Made by a program: the position numbers and the translations under genes. This document shows positions 1 through 4,995 of a DNA stretch of 5,266 nt, one piece after another. Position 1 is the first letter of the stretch. Every line of letters starts with the position of its first letter. The notes beneath the pieces were generated by a model that was given only the letters and a program-made list of their open reading frames with translations, did no database searches and had not been told where the DNA came from. This DNA comes from Pirellulaceae bacterium (GTDB lineage Bacteria > Planctomycetota > Planctomycetia > Pirellulales > Pirellulaceae), in the NCBI GenBank assembly GCA_030744095.1, contig JASLRF010000220.1:1-5266 (forward strand), in the 5' to 3' direction.

Positions 1-253
1 CCCAGACGATCGTGTCCGCTCCTTGCTCAAGTGCGTCCGCGATAATCAGTTCGTTGTGCCGAGCCTTGTTGCCACCGAAAGCCAATCCCGTGCAGTCGTC
101 TCGCTTGATCCAGATGCGCGCTCTGCCGATGGCTGCGGAGAATCGTGGCAAGAACTCCAGTGGTGTTGGCAAGTGAGCCAGAGAGACGCGCGGCAACCGG
201 CTGACGCGCTCGTTGAGTTCTGCCGGTGAATAGGTCCTGTTCGTTGTTGTCAT
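1..253 (-). CDS. PLP-dependent D-cysteine desulfhydrase / ACC deaminase family enzyme, N-terminal part (cut by window edge)
   Basis: This is the first 84 codons of a cytoplasmic PLP-dependent enzyme of the D-cysteine desulfhydrase/1-aminocyclopropane-1-carboxylate deaminase family (tryptophan synthase beta fold). Read on the minus strand, the frame shows the family opening LPRVSLAHLPTPLEFLPR at residues 20-37, then IWIKRDD (47-53) and GLAFGGNK (56-63). Lys63 is the expected Schiff-base lysine for PLP. The following ADALEQGADTIVW (72-84) is the usual helix and strand. The family is normally about 310-340 residues, so roughly three quarters lies beyond the left edge and the substrate residues cannot be read. 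Family members desulfurate D-cysteine or deaminate ACC or D-serine-like substrates; which applies here is unknown. I chose the ATG at 253; an in-frame ATG at 271 would add six residues and cannot be excluded. Neither has a strong ribosome binding site. It lies downstream of the amidase on the same strand after a long gap, so it is probably transcribed separately. Confidence 0.86.
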   Translation of the reverse strand, partial: MTTTNRTYSPAELNERVSRLPRVSLAHLPTPLEFLPRFSAAIGRARIWIKRDDCTGLAFGGNKARHNELIIADALEQGADTIVW

Positions 254-271
254 CGTCGATCTAGTTTTCAT

Positions 272-618
272 GTAGTTTCCAAGGTGTGGCTAACTCACGA
301 CAGTCTACACGATCTCAGGACGGCCCAACTCGTGAATCGCCACAGCATGGTTGGCATTCCAATCTAAGGGCTAACAGGCGTTTTGAATTTCGCATCGCGG
401 CACTGCCTATTTCGAACGCTGAGCTGAGCGTTGGCCCTCCCGAGAACTCCTTAGCCTCTTTGTGGGTCCACCGACGTTCGTCGTGTACGCGCATGCACTG
501 AGGCACAACAGGGAGCGACAAACGACCTCGCGGAAACAGCGTGTGAACCGGTCAGATCTTTTGCAATGTTGCGGGAAATGGATGCGAATCGCGACCCTGG
601 CGCGCAATCCTCTATTTG
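272..618. other. Intergenic region without a convincing gene
   Basis: This stretch of about 350 bases separates the amidase stop from the start of the PLP enzyme. Short open frames of 66-71 codons exist on both strands, but they overlap each other, have no ribosome binding site and resemble no family I know. Two modest inverted repeats are visible: AACGCT (415-420) with AGCGTT (427-432) around a 6-base loop, and CCAAC (325-329) with GTTGG (350-354) around a 20-base loop. Neither is followed by a U-tract on either strand, so I do not call a terminator. The region presumably holds the end of the amidase transcript and the promoter of the PLP gene, but I cannot point to clear -35/-10 boxes. Confidence 0.5.
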
Positions 619-2052
619 TTAGGTATTAGGTAATTCCGTGGTTGTGAGGTGATTCGCGGGCGCGGTTCGTTGATGCCAGTCTGTCTGCCGTTGGTACTGG
701 TGCGCGATGCGAAGAATCGTGCCTTCCTCGAACGGCCCGCCCACTAGATGCACACCAATAGGTAGCCCTTCCTTCGAGAACCCACAAGGAATTGACAGGG
801 CCGGGTGGCCAGTCAGATTGAATGGCAACGAAAAGTCCAGATAGGCTCGTACAAGTTGTCTTTCGCCGCCGGGCAGCGCGGCCGTTCGTTGACCGAACCG
901 AGTGGCGACGATCGGTGTGGTGGGTGTTAGCAGGCAATCGATCGAGGCGAACACGTTCGCCCAGGCTTTGCCGACCACGCGACGAACTCGTTGCCCTTTG
1001 AGATAGTCGACGGCGGGCAGCAACAAGCCACCTTGCAGCAGCGGCCGGATGTCGTCGCCATATCGGTCGGCCCGCTCCGCCAGGAACGGCTGGTGGTACG
1101 ACGAGGCCTCGGAAAAGATGATCGCTCGGTGCGCACCGAGCACTTCGGCGAGATGAGGCAAAATGACGTCGATTCGTTCGCAGCCGAGAGAAACGAGTCT
1201 GTCGATCCCGACCTCGACAGCTTGTGACACTTCCGGATCCAGTGCTTCAAAGAACCACGTTTGGGGAAGACCAATGCGCAGTCCGCGAAGCGGCTTTTCG
1301 AGGTCGTCTTGATACTGAGGGACCCGTTGACGGCTCGAAGATCCGTCTGCAGGGTCGTGTCCGGCCATCTGCTCTAGCACCAGCGCTGCGTCTTCGGCGG
1401 TACGTGTCAGCGGCCCGACATGATCCATGCTCCATGCCAATGGCACGACTCCGTGACGGCTGACGCGGCCGTAAGTCGGCTTCAAACCAGTCAAACCGCA
1501 CAGAGCTGCCGGCAGACGAACCGATCCGCCTGTGTCTGATCCGAGCGTGACCGGACAGATTCCCAGCGCCACGGCCACCGCCGAACCGCTGCTGGAGCCA
1601 CCGGCGATGCGGTTTGCGTCCCACGGGTTTCTGCAGTCGCCAAACGTAGGGTTTTCGCCGGTGAAGCCAAAGGCGCATTCGTGCATGTTGAGCTTGCCCA
1701 GGGGAACGGCCCCCGAGGCGATCAGTTTCTGGACGACCGTCGCATCAGCGCCGGCCACGTGGTCGCGGAAAACTTTGGAACCGCATGTTGTCGGGACATC
1801 CTTCATGTTGATCAGGTCTTTGACGGCGAACGGAACGCCGGCCAGCGGCAGTTGCCGTCCACTTGCCACCTGTCTGTCGACACGCTCGGCCTGTTGCCAG
1901 GCTAACTCCGGAGTGATCCGAATGAACGGTCGCCACTTCTCCTGGAGCCGCTGCGCCTTGGCCAACGCCTCGTCGGCAATCTGGCGAGCCGTTTTTTCGT
2001 GAGACTGAACCTTGGCGGCAATCTCGAGACAGTTGTCCGCGGTTTTGCTCAT
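619..2052 (-). CDS. Amidase of the amidase-signature family (GatA-like), 477 aa
   Basis: This cytoplasmic amidase hydrolyses a carboxamide to a carboxylate plus ammonia or amine through a Ser-cisSer-Lys mechanism. The whole signature is present. The catalytic lysine is Lys78 in GVPFAVKDLI. The glycine/serine-rich stretch GGSSSGSAVA starts at 151, with Ser153 as the cis-serine. The nucleophile is Ser177 in GSDTGGSVRLPA. The spacings Lys-75-Ser and Ser-24-Ser match those known for FAAH, so the enzyme looks catalytically intact. The C-terminal NLTGHPALSIPCG and LPIGVHLVGG motifs are also typical. At 477 residues it is GatA-sized and lacks the extra C-terminal domain of allophanate hydrolases such as AtzF. 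It starts with an ATG that overlaps the stop of the upstream GatC/AtzG-like gene as ATGA, implying translational coupling. It is unlikely to be the tRNA amidotransferase GatA, because the partner is AtzG-like and no gatB is adjacent, but that enzyme can lie elsewhere in a genome. The substrate is unknown. Confidence 0.96.
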   Translation of the reverse strand: MSKTADNCLEIAAKVQSHEKTARQIADEALAKAQRLQEKWRPFIRITPELAWQQAERVDRQVASGRQLPLAGVPFAVKDLINMKDVPTTCGSKVFRDHVAGADATVVQKLIASGAVPLGKLNMHECAFGFTGENPTFGDCRNPWDANRIAGGSSSGSAVAVALGICPVTLGSDTGGSVRLPAALCGLTGLKPTYGRVSRHGVVPLAWSMDHVGPLTRTAEDAALVLEQMAGHDPADGSSSRQRVPQYQDDLEKPLRGLRIGLPQTWFFEALDPEVSQAVEVGIDRLVSLGCERIDVILPHLAEVLGAHRAIIFSEASSYHQPFLAERADRYGDDIRPLLQGGLLLPAVDYLKGQRVRRVVGKAWANVFASIDCLLTPTTPIVATRFGQRTAALPGGERQLVRAYLDFSLPFNLTGHPALSIPCGFSKEGLPIGVHLVGGPFEEGTILRIAHQYQRQTDWHQRTAPANHLTTTELPNT

Positions 2053-2246
2053 CGCTCACTCACTTGGTAAGTCGTAGCCGGTTCAGATTCAATGATTTTC
2101 ATCTCGCGCATGTCCGACATTTCAGCGTTCAGTGAATTCAACAGATCCGCGACCGCCGCACTGTCCGGTTCTGGGATGGGCGTCCCGCCCAAGTCGGCAG
2201 CCATTTGGACGACCCGTTCAGGTGAGAGTTTCGATGATTCGGTCAT
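2049..2246 (-). CDS. GatC/AtzG-like small subunit paired with the amidase, 65 aa
   Basis: This is a small helical protein of the kind encoded directly before amidases (AtzG with AtzF, GatC with GatA), which bind and stabilise the amidase. The visible features are an N-terminal helix LSPERVVQMAADLGG (7-21), the turn TPIPEPDSAA (22-31), a second helix VADLLNSLNAEMSDMRE (32-48), and the tail SEPATTYQ (54-61), which resembles the EPATTF-like tail that wraps the partner in this group. The ATG at 2246 is preferred over one at 2273. GGAAAGG at 2254-2260 sits 7 bases before it, and the longer form would add nine residues without family character. The last four bases overlap the amidase start, so the two are probably made in equal amounts. 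The assignment rests on size, motif layout and position rather than long identity; the partner relationship is inferred from known AtzF-AtzG and GatA-GatC complexes. Confidence 0.82.
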   Translation of the reverse strand: MTESSKLSPERVVQMAADLGGTPIPEPDSAAVADLLNSLNAEMSDMREMKIIESEPATTYQVSER

Positions 2247-2253
2247 GGTTCTA

Positions 2254-2260
2254 CCTTTCC
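2254..2260 (-). promoter_or_regulatory. Ribosome binding site GGAAAGG of the GatC/AtzG-like gene
   Basis: On the minus strand GGAAAGG lies 7 bases before the ATG at 2246. It decides the start of the small subunit in favour of 2246 over 2273. It also coincides with the last sense codons of the doubtful small frame upstream, whose TAG lies between the site and the ATG. Confidence 0.6.
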
Positions 2261-2307
2261 AGTGCTCTGTCATGACTATGAATTAGCGTTGTCGAGCCTG
2301 ATTGTCG

Positions 2308-2326
2308 TGGTTCGCACTGCGAACCA
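2308..2326. repeat. Inverted repeat, 9-base arms around one base
   Basis: The sequence TGGTTCGCACTGCGAACCA is a perfect inverted repeat with arms 2308-2316 and 2318-2326. As RNA it would fold into an 8-bp stem with a 3-base loop. It lies about 60 bases before the GatC/AtzG-like start. It has no U-tract, so it is not a standard terminator. It could be an operator for a dimeric regulator or an RNA structure controlling the downstream pair. No function is known. Confidence 0.55.
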
Positions 2327-2332
2327 AACGTC

Positions 2333-2354
2333 TTGATCGCGCAGCAGCGATCAA
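2333..2354. repeat. Inverted repeat, 8-base arms with 6-base loop
   Basis: TTGATCGC (2333-2340) and GCGATCAA (2347-2354) are perfect reverse complements around GCAGCA. The element begins only six bases from the neighbouring inverted repeat at 2308-2326, so the two form a pair of adjacent hairpins in any minus-strand transcript reaching the amidase pair. A weaker 6-base inverted repeat, GATCGA (2424-2429) with TCGATC (2435-2440), lies about 70 bases further upstream. Confidence 0.5.
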
Positions 2355-2541
2355 CGACTATTTCGCCAGGCGACCATTCTTCTTCGACCTTAGAATCAAG
2401 AATCAACACAACACTAACATCTGGATCGAACGACTCGATCAGCCATCCACTTGACAATTGCGCATTGCCGCGAATCGAGAACGACAGTTTAGTAAGCTTT
2501 TCCAGTCATTTCATCCTTTCGCCGCCACACCATCACACCCG

Positions 2542-4557
2542 CTACGGAGAATAGACTTCAAACTCCTTCAGACCTACGGCATACTCGAGATTGTATCCAG
2601 TTATGCCGGTGAACTTGATGTACTTGGCCGCGATTGGGCGGATCTTAACTTCGGTCCAGGTGTGACCGTCGTCGGGCAGTATTCCGCTGGCCACTTCCGT
2701 GTACTCGTGATCGTTCGTTGACACTTCGACTTTGTACTCTCTTGTCCGGTAGGCAGATTGAGCTGACGCGTTGAGCATGCGCAATCTTCCGACCTGATAG
2801 ACCGAAGGCAGATAGATCTTGATCCACTGCTGCATGGCCGGGCGCTGTGAATGCCAGGCAGCGTCTTTTCCGAAATTCCCACTGGCCAGATCCCCATCGA
2901 CGGCATTATCGTAACCGTAGCCATTCTCCCAGAAAGACGAACCCTTGACGATCTGCCCTCGGACAATGTTGCGGTTTCCGTTCTTGCTGATCGTGACCGC
3001 GCCATGAGTCGCGGCTCCGAAGCGAACCTCTTTTGCCAAGCTCGTATCGATCAGGTTCAGCGCGATGCCGTCAACAAACAGCTCGCCCTCCTTCGCCTCC
3101 GCTGTGATGCCGGCAATGATAAAGTTCAACTGTCGCGAATCCCCTAGCGGCAACTGAGCATCCACGCGCTGCCATCCAATTCGCCCCACCATGTCTACAG
3201 GAATGCGGAAGAAAGACTCCTGCCCGTTCCGCGTATTCGCGTTGATTTCAATAGAAACTGCAGCATCTGGAGGCAGCTTCGAACTATCCAACCAGAACGT
3301 GATCTGCAACGCCGACTTGCCTTTAAGGAAGCCACGGTCGATCAGTTGTCTTATGGCGCGACGCCCTGGGAAGCGCATGCGCAATGATTGCTTCTCGACC
3401 TTGGCCTTTTCCGCGGTAATGTTAATGCCATCGTCGTCGCCGACCGCCCAGTTCTCCAAGTCGTTTTCAAAGTTGGGGTTCAGTACGTAATTTACGGGAC
3501 GTTTGCTGATCTCTCTTAGATTCCAGCGAGCGACCTCGGTGACCGTGTTCCAAAGTTCGTGCTTGAAAATCGAATCACTGCGATAATATCCGACCGCCCC
3601 CGTTCCAGCCGCCAAACATTTCAGGCTGCCGTCGCGCAGCATGGCTGGCGTTGTCAGATTGCCTCCGTATGGCGCGATCATAGGCATGTGGGGTACCCTG
3701 TCTCGGATCGCTTCGTTTGCGATCATCACTTTTCGAAGCGTGTTGTTCGTGTCTCGTTCGTAGATCATTGTAACGACACCGTCGATCAGACCTCTGTCCA
3801 ACCAAGTCGCCCAATCCTGCATGGCGTTCTTCAGGCATTCCCGCGGATCGGGATTTACACAAGCAATGATCTCCAGGTCTTCATCGATCTTGTCCAGGGC
3901 TATTCGAAGATCGGCGACAAACTGCGTCACGAAATCCGCTCGGAAACGAGTCCAATCGGGATCGTCCTGAGGCAACTCGAAAGGGTTCTTGCCAAATCTG
4001 GTTCGGAAGGCTGAGACGATGACATCGTTATAGCCGGCGGTATTTCCAAAGTACCTGCAGTAGTCCAGCAGAACTCCGTCCACGCCGCTCGTCTCGATCA
4101 ATCGAGCAACGGTTCGGACCTTATAGGCTCGCACTTCAGGATGACCCCAGCTCAAACCGACCTGCGTACCACTGTCGATAAGTCGACCGTCTCGCCGCTT
4201 TTCCCAATAGTCCGGGTGAAGTTCTGCAAACTCGTGGTGCTTCTGCTGATACCCGTCGTACGCGACCGCCAGAGATGGATACATCTTGATTCCATGAGGA
4301 CGTACTTTCTGTACGATGTTCTTCATGAAGAGATTGGGTTCATACCAAGTGATCGACGGGAACAGTACATCGACGCCGCCCTCGATGGCTTTGTCTATGG
4401 TGGCGTTACTCGTCCCGCCATAGACACCGACAAGAGGTTGCTCGGTCGGTTGTTGTTGTTGTGCGGCCAGATCTGGCATTCCGGTCAGACCGAACACCAG
4501 GACGAGGGCGACACAGATCATCGACTGGTTTGCAAAGCGAGACTGTCTTTGAGGCAT
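2542..4557 (-). CDS. Secreted GHL10-family glycoside hydrolase-like protein with CBM-like and F5/8 type C domains, 671 aa
   Basis: This is a putative exported carbohydrate-active enzyme. Residues 1-33 form a Sec signal peptide: basic MPQRQSRF start, hydrophobic ICVALVLVFGLTG, probable cleavage near LAAQ. Residues about 42-349 form a TIM-barrel of the glycosyl hydrolase-like 10 (GHL10/DUF187) group, seen in LVGVYGG at the first strand, HGIKMYPSLAV, and the family hallmark GVDGVLLDYCRY (158-169) with Asp165 as a candidate active-site acid, followed by the usual DDPDWTRFRADFVTQFV segment. Residues about 356-503 look like a jelly-roll carbohydrate-binding module (LNPNFENDLENW opening). Residues about 531-671 look like an F5/8 type C (discoidin) domain (NAVDGD, QWIKIYLP, KYIKFTG). 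The substrate is unknown; some GHL10 relatives act on peptidoglycan or polysaccharide. The frame stays open to 4764, but I start at 4557 because the signal peptide begins there and the extension runs antisense to the MttB start. It may head a transcript continuing into the amidase pair; no terminator is seen after 2542. Confidence 0.88.
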   Translation of the reverse strand: MPQRQSRFANQSMICVALVLVFGLTGMPDLAAQQQQPTEQPLVGVYGGTSNATIDKAIEGGVDVLFPSITWYEPNLFMKNIVQKVRPHGIKMYPSLAVAYDGYQQKHHEFAELHPDYWEKRRDGRLIDSGTQVGLSWGHPEVRAYKVRTVARLIETSGVDGVLLDYCRYFGNTAGYNDVIVSAFRTRFGKNPFELPQDDPDWTRFRADFVTQFVADLRIALDKIDEDLEIIACVNPDPRECLKNAMQDWATWLDRGLIDGVVTMIYERDTNNTLRKVMIANEAIRDRVPHMPMIAPYGGNLTTPAMLRDGSLKCLAAGTGAVGYYRSDSIFKHELWNTVTEVARWNLREISKRPVNYVLNPNFENDLENWAVGDDDGINITAEKAKVEKQSLRMRFPGRRAIRQLIDRGFLKGKSALQITFWLDSSKLPPDAAVSIEINANTRNGQESFFRIPVDMVGRIGWQRVDAQLPLGDSRQLNFIIAGITAEAKEGELFVDGIALNLIDTSLAKEVRFGAATHGAVTISKNGNRNIVRGQIVKGSSFWENGYGYDNAVDGDLASGNFGKDAAWHSQRPAMQQWIKIYLPSVYQVGRLRMLNASAQSAYRTREYKVEVSTNDHEYTEVASGILPDDGHTWTEVKIRPIAAKYIKFTGITGYNLEYAVGLKEFEVYSP

Positions 4558-4668
4558 GGGTAATTCCCGTTGTGCGGACAAGTTCGGGGTCGGTGCTTCA
4601 GTGGCGTAAGCTTCCAGCTTGCGGTCTATGGAAGCGAAACTCAAGGCAAGTAGGAGGGTGTGAGTCAA
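4558..4668. promoter_or_regulatory. Divergent intergenic region between the GHL10 and MttB-type genes
   Basis: These 111 bases separate two genes transcribed away from each other, so promoters for both are expected here. I see no clear pair of -35/-10 boxes and no strong inverted repeat. The only distinct signal is AGGAGGG at 4652-4658, on the plus strand, serving the MttB-type gene. Confidence 0.45.
4652..4658 (+). promoter_or_regulatory. Ribosome binding site AGGAGGG of the MttB-type gene
   Basis: AGGAGGG lies 10 bases before the ATG at 4669 and only one base before an in-frame GTG at 4660. The spacing therefore favours 4669 as the start. It is the strongest Shine-Dalgarno-like sequence in the window, which suggests the MttB-type gene was once well expressed. 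Confidence 0.55.
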
Positions 4669-4941
4669 ATGTTTGTTGGCAAAGTACTGTCCGATAACCA
4701 GGTCGAGCAGGTTCAGCACGCGACGGAACAGATCCTGGAAGTCACGGGGTTCAGGGTAATGCACGACGAAGCACTGGCCTTCTGCCGCCGGGCCGGCGCT
4801 TGCGTCGACGAGGCGAGCGGCGTGGTCCGTATGCCAAAGGAGCTTCTTCGGCGCTGCTACGTGGATCGTTCAAACCCAGCACTACGGCATTCTCCTTCTG
4901 GTGATTCTCGGGCTGGTCATCAAGATTCAACTCGAACGTGA
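4669..4941 (+). pseudogene. Trimethylamine methyltransferase (MttB) family gene, 5' remnant only
   Basis: MttB-family proteins transfer a methyl group from trimethylamine or, in the non-pyrrolysine branch, from glycine betaine and similar quaternary amines to a corrinoid protein. The first 62 residues are typical of the family N-terminus: VLSDNQVEQVQHATEQILE (6-24), TGFRVMHDEALAFCRRAGA (26-44) and VDEASGVVRMPKELL (46-60). Homology then stops near base 4855. The frame continues with an unrelated arginine- and serine-rich tail to a TGA at 4939-4941. Intact members have about 470-500 residues, so the catalytic barrel is missing and the gene is almost certainly dead. The break coincides with the approach of transposase sequence from the right, so insertion followed by deletion is the likely cause. 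Which methylamine substrate the intact gene used cannot be told from this part. The call is based on recognisable motifs, not on an alignment. Confidence 0.78.
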
Positions 4942-4978
4942 TTGGCGTCGTTTTGCTGCCATTCGCGGCACAACCTAG
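4844..4978 (+). other. Open stretch ending like a single-pass membrane protein C-terminus, uncertain
   Basis: In the frame one base off that of the MttB remnant, the plus strand reads FFGAATWIVQTQH, then a 15-residue hydrophobic stretch YGILLLVILGLVIKI, then a charged tail QLERDWRRFAAIRGTT and a TAG at 4976-4978. A transmembrane helix followed by a basic tail and a stop is protein-like, so this may be the 3' end of an unrelated gene brought next to the MttB stump by deletion. No start codon of its own is evident. It could equally be the non-coding end of the insertion sequence: the opposite strand in the same region reads ARLGCAANGSKT, faintly like the tail of this transposase type. Both readings cannot be right. 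Confidence 0.25.
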
Positions 4979-4995
4979 GCGAGCCCTGCTATTTC

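Larger units (their letters stand above)
2251..2505 (-). pseudogene. Possible small hypothetical gene with a broken or unusual start (about 84 codons)
   Basis: An open frame of 84 codons runs from a CTG at 2505 to a TAG at 2251-2253, four bases before the GatC/AtzG-like ATG. Its translation looks protein-like: LEKLTKLSFSIRGNAQ, then GWLIESFDPDVSVVLILDSK, then VEEEWSPGEIVVDR. I recognise no family. The start is abnormal. An in-frame ATG at 2514 is followed by AAA and then TGA. A second ATG at 2509, five bases after AAAGG, is in a different frame and would join this frame if one base were removed. The first ordinary in-frame start is a TTG at 2457, which has no ribosome binding site. It may be a real gene with a point or frameshift mutation, a gene with a rare start codon, or non-coding DNA that happens to be open. 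The inverted repeats inside it favour caution. Position and strand would place it between the GHL10 gene and the amidase pair in one operon. Confidence 0.3.

Noticed and set aside
23..229. A 68-codon plus-strand frame at the left edge
   Set aside because: The opposite strand encodes a recognisable PLP-enzyme N-terminus with the GGNK motif, so this is a shadow.
415..432. Possible terminator hairpin AACGCT/AGCGTT
   Set aside because: The stem is only 6 bp, there is no U-tract, and it lies almost 200 bases past the amidase stop.
946..961. Inverted repeat GGCGAAC-AC-GTTCGCC
   Set aside because: It lies inside conserved amidase coding sequence and is explained by codon content. It also warns that 7-base arms can occur by chance here.
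1532..2002. A 156-codon plus-strand frame opposite the amidase
   Set aside because: It lies wholly antisense to an amidase with complete motifs, and its composition is what codon bias on the other strand produces.
2247..2273. Earlier start for the GatC/AtzG-like protein at 2273
   Set aside because: The start at 2246 has GGAAAGG at proper spacing and matches the expected length; the nine extra residues look unrelated.
3559..4014. A 151-codon plus-strand frame opposite the GHL10 gene, and a 140-codon one at 4141-4563
   Set aside because: Both are antisense to the GHL10 barrel and signal peptide, with no recognisable motifs and no ribosome binding sites.
4558..4764. In-frame extension of the GHL10 protein by 69 residues upstream of 4557
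   Set aside because: The extension lies before a clear signal peptide, runs antisense to the well-supported start of the MttB-type gene and has no family character. It is open by chance.
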